NCBI GenBank assembly: GCA_949285835.1
Contig: CASEAR010000003.1
Span: forward strand, 1 to 32,893
From: an uncultured Verrucomicrobiota bacterium
Lineage (GTDB): Bacteria > Verrucomicrobiota > Kiritimatiellia > RFP12 > UBA3636
Direction of reading: 5' to 3'
DNA: 32,893 nucleotides
The notes beneath the pieces were generated by a model. It was not told the DNA's origin, did no database searches, and worked only from the letters and a program-made list of their open reading frames with translations. Position numbers and translations under genes: made by a program. Of the stretch, positions 25,174 through 32,893 are shown piece after piece; the stretch's first letter is position 1, and every line of letters starts with the position of its first letter.

Positions 25174-26271
25174 ATGATTTCCGGGTGGAAGCAAAAGCGG
25201 GAGAGACGCGCTTTTATCGCGCTTGACGACGGCGCCGTTTTCAGAGGGTGGGCATTCGGACTGCGGCGCGATGTTTGCGGGGAAGTCGTTTTCAACACCG
25301 GAATGACCGGCTACACGGAGGTGCTAACGGATCCGTCGTATGCGGGGCAGTTTGTGGTGCTCACCGTGCCTGAGACCGGCAACTACGGATGCAGCGGCGA
25401 GGATATGGAGTCGGACGGCGTGAAGCTCAACGGCCTCGTTGTACGAGAGCTGAACGCGGCGTCGAATTACAGGGCGGAATGCGGCCTCGGCGAGTTCCTC
25501 GTGAAGTATGGCAAACCCGGAATCGCCGGGGTGGATACGCGCGCTCTGACGGTTCATATCCGGGAGCACGGCGTACGCAAAGCCTATTTGCATGTCGAAG
25601 AAACGGATATGACGGAGGAAGCCGCCGTAAGGCTGGCGCGGGAATGGGAAGGGCTGGACGGCCGTGATTATGCCTCGCGGGTCACATGCGCTTCGCCGTA
25701 CGTGTGGAATGATACGGGCGAGTACAATGTGACGGTTTACGATTTCGGGGTGAAGCGCGGCATCTTAAGGAACCTGGAGCGCTGCGGGATGCGTGTCACG
25801 GTGGTGCCCGCTGCCACGCCTGCGGCGGAAGTGCTGGCGGCGCGGCCGGACGGCGTAATGCTGTCCAACGGGCCGGCGGACCCCGCGGCGGTGAAATACG
25901 CCGTTGAAGCGGCGCGGGAGCTCGTCGGGCGGGTTCCGCTGATGGGAATATGTCTCGGACATCAGCTTCTGGGGATTGCGTGCGGCGCGGAGTGCGGAAG
26001 ACTCGGATTCGGGCACCATGGGTGCAATCACCCGGTGCGCGACCTCAAATCCGGCTCGGTGTCGATAACAAGTCAGAATCACAACTACGCTCTCAGGGAG
26101 CTCCCGTCATGTCTGGAGCTGACGCATGTGAATCTGAACGACGGCTCCGTTGAGGGCGTGCGGCACAAAAACGAACCGGCGTTTAGCGTACAGTTTCACC
26201 CGGAGGCGGCTCCCGGGCCGCACGATGCGGCGTCTGTTTTCGAGGAATTTCGCGTTTTGATGGGAAAGTGA
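25174..26271 (+). CDS. carA: Carbamoyl-phosphate synthase small (glutaminase) subunit
   Basis: This 365-residue subunit releases ammonia from glutamine and channels it to the large subunit for carbamoyl phosphate, the precursor of pyrimidines and arginine. The N-terminal domain is recognisable by VVFNTGMTGYTEVLTDPSY and GVDTRALTVHIREHG. The class I glutaminase domain has Cys260 in GICLGHQLLG and the His342-x-Glu344 pair in QFHPEAAPGPHD. Length is normal (about 360-380). The start is two bases after the purF stop, with GAAAGGA upstream. Its partner gene carB is separated from it by pyrG, an unusual but tight arrangement. Confidence 0.96.
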   Translation: MISGWKQKRERRAFIALDDGAVFRGWAFGLRRDVCGEVVFNTGMTGYTEVLTDPSYAGQFVVLTVPETGNYGCSGEDMESDGVKLNGLVVRELNAASNYRAECGLGEFLVKYGKPGIAGVDTRALTVHIREHGVRKAYLHVEETDMTEEAAVRLAREWEGLDGRDYASRVTCASPYVWNDTGEYNVTVYDFGVKRGILRNLERCGMRVTVVPAATPAAEVLAARPDGVMLSNGPADPAAVKYAVEAARELVGRVPLMGICLGHQLLGIACGAECGRLGFGHHGCNHPVRDLKSGSVSITSQNHNYALRELPSCLELTHVNLNDGSVEGVRHKNEPAFSVQFHPEAAPGPHDAASVFEEFRVLMGK

Positions 26272-26277
26272 CGGCAG

Positions 26278-27888
26278 GTGAAGACGAAGCATATTTTTAT
26301 AACCGGCGGGGTTGTATCGAGTTTGGGAAAAGGGGTCACGGGGGCTGCTCTCGCGATGCTCCTGCAGCAGCGCGGCTACCGTGTGGCCATGCAGAAGCTC
26401 GACCCATATCTGAATGTGGACCCGGGAACAATGAGTCCTTACCAGCACGGCGAAGTTTTTGTGACCGACGACGGGGCTGAAACGGATCTTGACCTGGGCC
26501 ATTATGAGCGCATAGCCGGGGTAACTTGTTCGCGCGAGAGCAATTTCACGAGCGGAAGGATTTACGGAAATGTGATAGCGCGTGAGCGGGCGGGCGGGTA
26601 TCTTGGAGCCACTGTGCAGGTGATACCGCACATTACGGATGAAATAAAGGCGGCGATGCGTTCGCTCCACCGCCCGCATGTGGATATCGCCATAAGTGAG
26701 ATCGGCGGTACCAGTGGAGACATGGAAAGTTTGCCTTTTCTTGAGGCTGCGCGCCAGTTCAGGCTGGAATCGAAGCGCGGCGACGTGATTTTCATACATC
26801 TTACGCTGGTGCCGTACATACGGGCGGCCGGAGAGTTGAAGACAAAGCCGTCGCAGCATTCCGTGGCCACGCTGCGAAGCATAGGAATCGTCCCGGATAT
26901 TCTTGTATGCCGCACGGAGGTAAGCCTCGAAAAAGAACACATCCGCAAGCTTTCCCTTTTCTGCAACGTGCCGGAGGAGTGTGTCATAGAGGAAGCTGAT
27001 GTGCGCGACTCCGTGTATGAAGTCCCGCCGGAACTCGCCAAACGTGGCCTCGACCTGCGCGTGCTGGAGCTTTTGAATATGGAGCCGGGAACGCTCGATC
27101 TGACGGAGTACAACGCATGGCTTGAGGGTGTGCTTAAGCCCCGCTGCACGTGTACTATCGCCGTGGTTGGCAAGTACGTGCGGCACAAAGACGCCTATAA
27201 AAGCGTGTACGAAGCGCTCCGGCACGCAGGGATAGCACATTCCTGCCGTGTTGAGTTCAAGTGCGTGGAGTCAGACGGCGCGGCATCGGATAAGGACGCG
27301 GAAAGGCTTCTCAAGGGCGCGGACGGCATCGTCGTGCCCGGCGGGTTCGGCGGCAGGGGCGTGCCCGGCAAAATAGCGGCCGTGAAGTATGCCCGGCAGA
27401 ACAACGTCCCTATACTTGGAATCTGCCTCGGCATGCAGTGCATGGTTGTGGAATTTGCACGCAATGTGCTCGGATGGGGGGAAGACGCGGACAGCACCGA
27501 GTTCAACGCCGAAACAAAGCATCCCGTGATAGATTTGATGGAGGAACAGCGCCGCGTGCCGGGCATGGGCGGAACCATGCGTCTGGGCGCGTACGCCTGC
27601 AGCCTTGCGCCGGGCAGCCGCGCGGCCGCCGTTTACGGCGCGGAGCTGATTTCAGAACGGCACAGACACAGGTACGAATTCAACTCCTTGTTCCGCAAAG
27701 ACTTCGAAGACGCCGGAATGATGGTGTCCGGCACAAACCCGGATTCCGGCCTGGCGGAAATTGTGGAGCTGCCCGGACACGCCTTTTTCGTGGGATGCCA
27801 GTTTCATCCAGAATTCAAATCGGCTCCGCGTTCCGCGCATCCTCTGTTCGTGTCGCTTGTGGGAGCTGCTCTGAAAGGAAAATTGTAA
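26278..27888 (+). CDS. pyrG: CTP synthase
   Basis: This 536-residue enzyme aminates UTP to CTP with glutamine and ATP. The start is GTG at 26278, which gives the canonical beginning [18 protein letters not shown], with the P-loop at residues 10-19. It continues with [40 protein letters not shown]. The C-terminal glutaminase domain has Cys383 in GICLGMQ and His510/Glu512 in QFHPEFKS. The length matches the family (535-545). It starts six bases after carA stops and ends overlapping carB by one base (TAATG). Placement between the two carbamoyl-phosphate synthase genes ties both steps of pyrimidine nitrogen use to the glutamine synthetase promoter. Confidence 0.97.
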   Translation: MKTKHIFITGGVVSSLGKGVTGAALAMLLQQRGYRVAMQKLDPYLNVDPGTMSPYQHGEVFVTDDGAETDLDLGHYERIAGVTCSRESNFTSGRIYGNVIARERAGGYLGATVQVIPHITDEIKAAMRSLHRPHVDIAISEIGGTSGDMESLPFLEAARQFRLESKRGDVIFIHLTLVPYIRAAGELKTKPSQHSVATLRSIGIVPDILVCRTEVSLEKEHIRKLSLFCNVPEECVIEEADVRDSVYEVPPELAKRGLDLRVLELLNMEPGTLDLTEYNAWLEGVLKPRCTCTIAVVGKYVRHKDAYKSVYEALRHAGIAHSCRVEFKCVESDGAASDKDAERLLKGADGIVVPGGFGGRGVPGKIAAVKYARQNNVPILGICLGMQCMVVEFARNVLGWGEDADSTEFNAETKHPVIDLMEEQRRVPGMGGTMRLGAYACSLAPGSRAAAVYGAELISERHRHRYEFNSLFRKDFEDAGMMVSGTNPDSGLAEIVELPGHAFFVGCQFHPEFKSAPRSAHPLFVSLVGAALKGKL

Positions 27889-30800
27889 TGCCAAAACGCA
27901 AAGATATCCGGAAAATTCTCATTATCGGCTCCGGTCCGATTGTGATAGGTCAGGGGTGCGAGTTCGACTACTCCGGCACTCAGGCGTGCAAGGTGCTTAA
28001 AAACGACGGTTTTGAGATTGTGCTTGTGAATTCAAATCCGGCTACGATAATGACAGACCCGGAATTTGCGGATCGCACATACATTGAACCGCTCACGACT
28101 GACATTTTGCACGAGATAATACGGCGCGAACGTCCGGACGCCATTCTGCCCACTCTCGGCGGGCAAACGGCGCTGAATCTGGCCATGAGTCTCGCCGGGC
28201 AGGGAATACTGGACCGTTACGGAGTGGAGCTCATCGGCGCCGGCGCCGAAACGATAATGAAGGCCGAGGATCGCGAAATGTTCAAGGACTGCATGCGCGG
28301 CATAGGACTCGAAATGCCGCGCTCCGGCTCCGCCCATACGCTTCAGGAGGCGGAAGCCGTGGCCAAGACCATCAGCTCCTGGCCTCTTATTGTCCGGCCC
28401 GGTTTCACGCTTGGAGGCACAGGCGGCGGAATCGCGCACAACATAGACGAATTCCGCACTATCGTGCGGCGCGGTCTGGAAGCAAGCCTGAATACGGAAG
28501 TGCTTGTGGAAGAGTCGCTTCTGGGGTGGAAAGAATTTGAGATGGAGGTAATGCGCGACCGCGCCGGAAACAGCGTGATCGTATGCTCCATAGAAAATAT
28601 AGACCCGATGGGCGTTCACACCGGCGATTCCATAACGGTCGCCCCCATACAGACGCTGAGCGATGCGGAGTATCAAGCGATGAGAGACGATACGCTGCGT
28701 GTAATGGAGGCCATCGGCGTGGAAACCGGCGGCTCCAATGTGCAGTGGGCTGTCAACCCGGAGACGGGCCGGCGCATCGTCATAGAGATGAATCCGCGCG
28801 TCTCCAGATCCAGCGCCCTAGCCAGCAAGGCTACCGGCTTCCCTATAGCGAAGATCGCGGCGCAGCTGGCCGTGGGGTACACCCTCGACGAATTGCGGAA
28901 CGATATTACAGGCGTCAATCCGTGCTGCTTCGAACCGTCTCTGGACTACGTGGTCACCAAAGTGCCGAGGTTCACATTCGAGAAGTTCCCGGACGCTGAC
29001 CGTTCACTCGGGACGCAGATGAAATCGGTAGGCGAGGTAATGGCCATAGGCGGGACTTTCAAGGAGTCGCTCCAAAAAGCGCTCCGTTCCCTCGAAACCG
29101 GGCGATTCGGTTTCGGCGCGGATGGCGGCGACGGGCGTTTTGAATCGCTTTCTGACGAAGAGCTGGCAGCGGGGGTATCCGCCGCATCGCCCGAGCGCAT
29201 ATTCATGATCAGGGCGGCTTTTCGCAGAGGATGGGACGAAGACAGGCTTCACGAACTCACAGGCATCGACAGGTATTTTCTGCGTCACATGCAGGAACTG
29301 GCGCAGTTCGAGGACGAGATACGCTCCGCGGGTACGCTTCAGGGTTTGGAATCCGATCCGGCGCTTTTTGTCCAGGCCAAAGAGATGGGATACAGCGACA
29401 GGCAGATCTCCTGGCTGCTCGGATGCGGCGAAGATGCCGTCCGCCGTTCCGGGAAAAAACTTGGACTTTCCCCGAATTACGGAGCCGTCGATACATGCGC
29501 CGGAGAATTCCGAGCGCTTACCCCGTACTACTACAGCCGTCATTTCGGCGGCGGCGAACCCGTCCGCGGCAGGGATGGAAAGAAAAGCATAATGATTCTG
29601 GGCGGCGGACCTAACCGCATAGGGCAGGGAGTGGAATTTGACTACTGCTGCTGCCATGCCGCGTTCGCCCTCAGAAAAGCCGGGTACGAAGTGGTGATGG
29701 TAAACTCCAACCCTGAAACCGTTTCCACCGACTATGACACCAGCGACAAGCTTTATTTCGAGCCGCTTACGCTCGAAGACGTAATGAACGTGTACGAACG
29801 CGAACAGTGCAGCGGCGTCATCGTGCAGTTCGGCGGTCAGACTCCGCTGAATCTTGCAGATGGGCTCAAACGGGCCGGTGCGAATGTTACCGGCACCAGT
29901 CCGGAGGACATAAGCCTTGCAGAAGACCGCGATTACTTCAAGCAGCTTGCGGCGAAAATAGGCATTCTGCAGCCGGAAAACGGCATCGCGCATACCGTGG
30001 ACGAAGCGGTTAAGACAGCCGCCTCCATCGGGTTCCCGCTTCTTGTGCGTCCGTCTTTTGTCCTTGGCGGACGCGGAATGGCCGTCGTGTACGATGAGGG
30101 AGCCCTGCGGAAAACCGTTTCGGAGGCAGTAAGCCTGTCCGCAGGCAAACCTGTACTGCTTGACCGGTTCCTTGAAGACGCTGTGGAGCTGGATGTGGAT
30201 TGTATTTCCGACGGTACGGACACAGTCGTGGGCGCCGTGCTCGAACACGTAGAACCCGCCGGGATACATTCCGGCGATTCTGCAAGCGTCACGCCTCCCA
30301 TTTCTCTTGGTCCGGAAATTATCGGGCGTGTGCGCAAATACGCGTGCGACTTCGCCAGGGCGCTGCATGTGAAGGGCTTGATGAATATGCAGCTGGCTGT
30401 GAGAAACGGCGATATCTATATGATAGAGGTGAATCCCAGAGCGTCGCGTACGGTCCCATTCGTGTGCAAGGCCACCGGAGCGCCGCTCGCCGGGCTGGCG
30501 GCCCTGTGCATGACGGGGCGCAAACTGCGGGATCTTGGTTTCACGGAAGAAGTATCCCTTCCGTACTACGCAGTCAAGGAGTCCGTGTTCCCGTTTGTAA
30601 AGTTTCCAGGATCGGACATAAAATTAGGGCCGGAAATGAAATCCACCGGGGAAGTCATGTGTCTGGACAGGGAGCGCGGATTGGCTTACATCAAAAGCCA
30701 GATAGCGGCCGGCAACGCCATACCGCCGGCCGGCAACGTATTCATGTCCGTTAAAGACAGAGACAAGCCCGGCCTTGTCCTGTTGGCCCGGCGTCTCGTG

Positions 30801-31157
30801 AAACTCGGATTCGAGATATACGCCACACTCGGCACTTCGACACTGCTCTGCAACGAAGGCATAAATACGCATGCCGTCTTCCGTATATCAAAAGGACGTC
30901 CGAACATTCTGGACCTCATGCGCGACAAAAAAGTACAGTGGATCGTCAACACGTCCGAATCCAGGCCGGATGAACGCGCGGACGGCGCTCGCATGCGCTC
31001 ATATGCTGTAATGTACGGCATTCCGGTCACTACAACGCTTGCCGGCCTCACGGCTGCGGTGGATGGGTTGGAGGACAAAGCCGCATTCGGCAGGTTTGAA
31101 GTATGCAGTCTGCAGGAATACCACAGGCATTTAACCCGCAGTGCGGTTCGGATTTAA
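27888..31157 (+). CDS. carB: Carbamoyl-phosphate synthase large subunit
   Basis: This 1089-residue synthetase makes carbamoyl phosphate from bicarbonate, ammonia and two ATP. Two homologous ATP-grasp halves are visible, each opening with a signature: [22 protein letters not shown] near residue 9 and [20 protein letters not shown] near residue 568. The C-terminal allosteric MGS-like domain contains [18 protein letters not shown] and [11 protein letters not shown], where UMP or ornithine would act in the E. coli enzyme. Length is slightly above the usual 1060-1080. The ATG at 27888 shares its A with the pyrG stop and has GAAAGG upstream; the upstream open frame overlaps pyrG in another frame and is not coding. 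It is the last gene before the composition changes, and no strong terminator follows. Confidence 0.97.
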   Translation: MPKRKDIRKILIIGSGPIVIGQGCEFDYSGTQACKVLKNDGFEIVLVNSNPATIMTDPEFADRTYIEPLTTDILHEIIRRERPDAILPTLGGQTALNLAMSLAGQGILDRYGVELIGAGAETIMKAEDREMFKDCMRGIGLEMPRSGSAHTLQEAEAVAKTISSWPLIVRPGFTLGGTGGGIAHNIDEFRTIVRRGLEASLNTEVLVEESLLGWKEFEMEVMRDRAGNSVIVCSIENIDPMGVHTGDSITVAPIQTLSDAEYQAMRDDTLRVMEAIGVETGGSNVQWAVNPETGRRIVIEMNPRVSRSSALASKATGFPIAKIAAQLAVGYTLDELRNDITGVNPCCFEPSLDYVVTKVPRFTFEKFPDADRSLGTQMKSVGEVMAIGGTFKESLQKALRSLETGRFGFGADGGDGRFESLSDEELAAGVSAASPERIFMIRAAFRRGWDEDRLHELTGIDRYFLRHMQELAQFEDEIRSAGTLQGLESDPALFVQAKEMGYSDRQISWLLGCGEDAVRRSGKKLGLSPNYGAVDTCAGEFRALTPYYYSRHFGGGEPVRGRDGKKSIMILGGGPNRIGQGVEFDYCCCHAAFALRKAGYEVVMVNSNPETVSTDYDTSDKLYFEPLTLEDVMNVYEREQCSGVIVQFGGQTPLNLADGLKRAGANVTGTSPEDISLAEDRDYFKQLAAKIGILQPENGIAHTVDEAVKTAASIGFPLLVRPSFVLGGRGMAVVYDEGALRKTVSEAVSLSAGKPVLLDRFLEDAVELDVDCISDGTDTVVGAVLEHVEPAGIHSGDSASVTPPISLGPEIIGRVRKYACDFARALHVKGLMNMQLAVRNGDIYMIEVNPRASRTVPFVCKATGAPLAGLAALCMTGRKLRDLGFTEEVSLPYYAVKESVFPFVKFPGSDIKLGPEMKSTGEVMCLDRERGLAYIKSQIAAGNAIPPAGNVFMSVKDRDKPGLVLLARRLVKLGFEIYATLGTSTLLCNEGINTHAVFRISKGRPNILDLMRDKKVQWIVNTSESRPDERADGARMRSYAVMYGIPVTTTLAGLTAAVDGLEDKAAFGRFEVCSLQEYHRHLTRSAVRI

Positions 31158-31367
31158 AAGGACGGATAACTACATAAAACTGATAACATCACCGCTGCAT
31201 ATATCTAGGGCATACGCCCGCATTTGCAAATGGAGCTTCAAAAGTAACTTGATATTTTGCTCCGCCTTATTTTGCGTCCCTGAACGCAATTGCAGCACGA
31301 GAAATCAACGGAATAATTGCGCAAAATCACGCATTTATTTGTGCCTCCGCATGCATTTGCAACACGG

Positions 31368-31395
31368 TTGGAATTGGTTTAAAACAAAATAAAAT
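31368..31395 (+). promoter_or_regulatory. Candidate sigma-70-type promoter in the gap
   Basis: TTGGAA (31368-31373) and TAAAAT (31390-31395) are 16 bp apart, in AT-rich DNA. A transcript from about 31402 would pass through the cluster of hairpins at 31607-31691, possibly ending at the T-run at 31756-31762. What such an RNA would do is unknown. The evidence is motif only. Confidence 0.3.
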
Positions 31396-31606
31396 GGAAA
31401 ATCCCGTCCGGTTGCAGAAATTTTTGTGTACGATATTTCTTCGCTGTTGTAAACACGCGCTGAATGGGTGTTTTCTGCAAAACGACGATGGCTGCGAGGA
31501 ACGCTTCTAGGACACGCGGCCGTCTGGCTTAACACATCTGCGAGGCTCCGGTACGTCGCATGTGCAAAGCTTGGAATTTTGTTCCCGGCTGCAGTCTGTT
31601 AAAACT

Positions 31607-31691
31607 ACACGCCAGCAGCGTGTCTCATGCATACCTTCTGACAAAGCATGAACCACGTTGCCAGGGATCGAGTGGTCTTCCTGCACCACTC
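31607..31691. other. Three consecutive hairpins, possible small RNA
   Basis: ACACGC/GCGTGT (31607-31612 with 31618-31623, five-base loop), CATGC/GCATG (31627-31631 with 31646-31650) and GAGTGGT/ACCACTC (31670-31676 with 31685-31691) follow one another within 85 bases. Three perfect stems in non-coding DNA suggest a structured transcript, but either strand could form them and I recognise no known RNA family (RNase P, SRP, tmRNA and 6S hallmarks are absent). Confidence 0.3.
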
Positions 31692-31938
31692 AACTTTTCA
31701 CCACCCGTAATTTCCAAATCCTTCTATTTTCTCCTCTCCACGCGCAGACATCCGCTTTTTTTCTCAGGTTACACTCAAAACTTCCGTTTCGTCCGTAAGA
31801 AATATTGCGTATAACCGGAATAACAGGTGAAGAAGAAGTAGGACAAAAACGAAGAAACGTGGATTTGACGTTACTCTGGGGAGTCGGAAGTTCTCCAGAT
31901 TCGAGAAAAACAAAACAAACAAAAAAGGAGAATGAAAA

Positions 31939-32172
31939 ATGAATAGAGATGAAGCACAAGAAATTCTGGAAATTGCGGACTATTGTAGTGGCAACGAAAA
32001 TGTAATGTCATTATCCAAACTTGCGAAGATTCTGGGTTGCGGTAGCCCGCGTGCGGCGGCAGCAAAATTAAAATCCGCGTGGGATTTCTTTAATAGAGAA
32101 GGAGACATGGTGGCCTGTGCAAAAATTTCGGACTGCTTTGTAGACCGCAATGGAAATCACGCGTGGGAATAG
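31939..32172 (+). CDS. Small hypothetical protein with helix-turn-helix-like centre
   Basis: This 77-residue soluble protein matches no family I recognise. It is likely real because GGAG (31927-31930) is placed eight bases before the ATG in an A-rich, unstructured leader. Residues 24-52 (SLSKLAKILGC, then GSPRA, then AAAKLKSAWDFF) have the helix-turn-helix rhythm of a small DNA-binding domain, while the rest is polar with three cysteines, one each in SGN, GCG and SDC surroundings. Base composition is lower in G+C than the housekeeping genes to the left. Its stop is only eight bases before the structured RNA region and 194 bases before the first CRISPR repeat, so it may be a regulator or accessory factor of that system, or simply a resident of the same acquired segment. 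No function is assigned. Confidence 0.6.
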   Translation: MNRDEAQEILEIADYCSGNENVMSLSKLAKILGCGSPRAAAAKLKSAWDFFNREGDMVACAKISDCFVDRNGNHAWE

Positions 32173-32180
32173 CCTACATT

Positions 32181-32300
32181 GCCCGTACTTATCAAAGCGG
32201 GTCTCTACGCAGAGACTTGCTTTGATGTGTTGCAGAAAAGGCAGAAAGCCTCTTTTGATAAAACATTTGCACCTCTTTTGCTACGGGCATATTCTGCAAC
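32181..32300 (+). ncRNA. Candidate structured, pseudoknotted non-coding RNA beside the CRISPR array
   Basis: Four mutually compatible helices can be drawn on the plus strand. P1 pairs GCCCGTA (32181-32187) with TACGGGC (32282-32288). P2 is a 16-bp hairpin, 32191-32206 with 32211-32226, with loop ACGC; its two non-Watson-Crick positions are G-U on the plus strand but would be C-A on the minus strand, which favours a plus-strand RNA. P3 pairs 32235-32242 with 32248-32256, with one bulged C. A pseudoknot pairs GTTGCA (32229-32234) with TGCAAC (32295-32300), extendable to nine pairs if P3 opens. The element lies 67 bases before the first repeat. A tracrRNA- or scoutRNA-like role is possible, but only a weak anti-repeat is visible. 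Confidence 0.55.
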
Positions 32301-32366
32301 GATACGTCTGACTGTTTTCTGTCTTTACTCTTTGACGCGTGACTTTAAAACAAATACGCTTACTTC
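32301..32366 (+). promoter_or_regulatory. Probable CRISPR leader
   Basis: This AT-rich 66-bp stretch abuts the first repeat. TTGACG (32332-32337) followed after 17 bp by TACGCT (32355-32360) is a poor promoter match that would place the start at about the first repeat base. The left end as leader is favoured by the absence of any degenerate repeat there, but orientation is not proved, since class 2 type II arrays can be read from either side. Confidence 0.35.
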
Positions 32367-32893
32367 GATGTCAATGACCTTGAAAAGGTGTCCTTTCACA
32401 ACACTATTGTAGCTGCGGTTGTTGTTTTGGGGATGTCAATGACCTTGAAAAGGTGTCCTTTCACAACGGTGGCTGGTTCCGATTTTTGAAGCGGGAGATG
32501 TCAATGACCTTGAAAAGGTGTCCTTTCACAACTTTTCGCCGTAGCTTACAACGCTCCCATTTGATGTCAATGACCTTGAAAAGGTGTCCTTTCACAACAA
32601 ATAACAAGCTCCTCTAGGCACTATGGAAGATGTCAATGACCTTGAAAAGGTGTCCTTTCACAACTCGTACATCATCGCCCGCGCCGAAGCCGTGATGTCA
32701 ATGACCTTGAAAAGGTGTCCTTTCACAACGACAAGGATGGAGCCTTGCATACCGTACTGATGTCAATGACCTTGAAAAGGTGTCCTTTCACAACCGCGGG
32801 CGAAAAATACGCCGATCTGATGCGATGTCAATGACCTTGAAAAGGTGTCCTTTCACAACCCTCTGACGTGCCACGATGACCGGTGCCAGGATG
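32367..32893. CRISPR. CRISPR array, left end, continuing past the window
   Basis: Eight identical 36-nt repeats start at 32367, 32432, 32497, 32563, 32629, 32694, 32759 and 32824. Each begins GATGTCAATGACC, has the inner dyad ACCTT-GAA-AAGGT and ends CCTTTCACAAC. Spacers are 29, 29, 30, 30, 29, 29, 29 and 30 nt, all different. The last four bases of the window (GATG, 32890-32893) come exactly where a ninth repeat should begin, so the array is truncated. The two ends of the repeat are partly complementary (seven of ten positions), and on the other strand it starts GTTGTG, both common in type II repeats. The 36/30 periodicity suits class 2 systems. No cas gene is present, so the type is unassigned; spacers show no match elsewhere in the window by eye. 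Confidence 0.97.

Larger units (their letters stand above)
31158..31938. other. 780-bp AT-richer gap between carB and the small ORF
   Basis: No protein-coding gene is supported; short open frames on both strands lack starts with ribosome-binding sites. Features on paper are: a hairpin GGGC-ATAC-GCCC at 31208-31219, which could help end carB transcription but has no T-run; the 12-bp palindrome CATTTGCAAATG at 31221-31232 and its partner GCATTTGCAA near 31353; a possible promoter at 31368-31395; three successive hairpins at 31607-31691; and a run of seven T at 31756-31762 after a weak GCG/CGC stem. A hairpin (31876-31898) and A-rich leader precede the small gene. Composition is clearly poorer in G+C than the carB side. 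Confidence 0.5.

Noticed and set aside
27438..27887. N-terminal extension of carB by 150 codons
   Set aside because: It lies in another frame of pyrG; the ATG at 27888 begins the conserved CarB N-terminus with a good ribosome-binding site.
31446..31456. GTTGTAAACAC as a possible anti-repeat
   Set aside because: Pairing with the repeat end requires three separate bulges in eleven bases and no structured tail follows.
31561..31590. Loose similarity of ATGTGCAAAGCTTGG to the first half of the CRISPR repeat
   Set aside because: It needs several gaps and mismatches and corresponds to the wrong half for a standard anti-repeat; chance is the better explanation.
32181..32260. tRNA or tmRNA
   Set aside because: No T-loop consensus, no anticodon arm of standard size and no CCA end; the helix arrangement does not fit either.
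32179..32412. A 77-codon plus-strand open frame running from the RNA element into the first CRISPR repeat
   Set aside because: It lacks a ribosome-binding site, covers the paired RNA helices and encodes repeat sequence at its end, so it is a chance open frame.

Overview
This window is a G+C-rich bacterial chromosome segment. Gene content suggests the PVC superphylum, most likely Lentisphaerota (Victivallis-like): many large prepilin-like proteins, a uroporphyrinogen-decarboxylase-like protein, a type III glutamine synthetase, the long amidophosphoribosyltransferase seen in Bacteroidota-like lineages, and perfect sigma-54 promoters. The assignment is inference; there is no rRNA or other taxonomic marker here.

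Layout. (1) 1-449: regulatory DNA with a perfect 20-bp direct repeat and a GC-rich dyad, then a URO-D-like gene (450-1520). (2) 1521-2363: a gap with no convincing gene, holding possible coding remnants and a candidate promoter. (3) 2364-11844: a type II secretion/type IV pilus-like pseudopilus operon: GspF-like inner-membrane protein, seven class-III-signal pseudopilins and a very large GspK-like protein. It runs into cytidine deaminase and a DEAD-box helicase (11855-13461), which end at an intrinsic terminator. (4) 13597-20992, minus strand: gltB-gltD and a GAF/AAA+/Fis sigma-54 activator. (5) 20993-21288: a divergent control region with two perfect -24/-12 promoters facing apart and two TTTACA-N5-TGTAAA-type dyads between them. 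(6) 21289-31157, plus strand: glnA (GSIII)-purF-carA-pyrG-carB, tightly packed. Glutamine synthetase thus heads an operon of enzymes that spend the glutamine amide group, and GOGAT faces it. The activator gene sits at the end of the gltBD cluster, which suggests a self-contained nitrogen-control module with feedback.

(7) 31158-32893: an AT-richer accessory region with a 780-bp gap, a 77-residue unknown protein with a strong ribosome-binding site, a compact region that folds on paper as a pseudoknotted RNA (about 32181-32300), and the start of a CRISPR array (36-nt repeats, 29-30-nt spacers, at least eight complete repeats, the ninth cut by the window end). No cas gene is visible. Repeat and spacer lengths suit a class 2 system, so the structured RNA is a candidate tracrRNA-like partner, but I found no convincing anti-repeat. 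This RNA-plus-small-ORF-plus-array block is the most likely place for something undescribed. The sigma-54 glutamine module is the best-supported regulatory finding.
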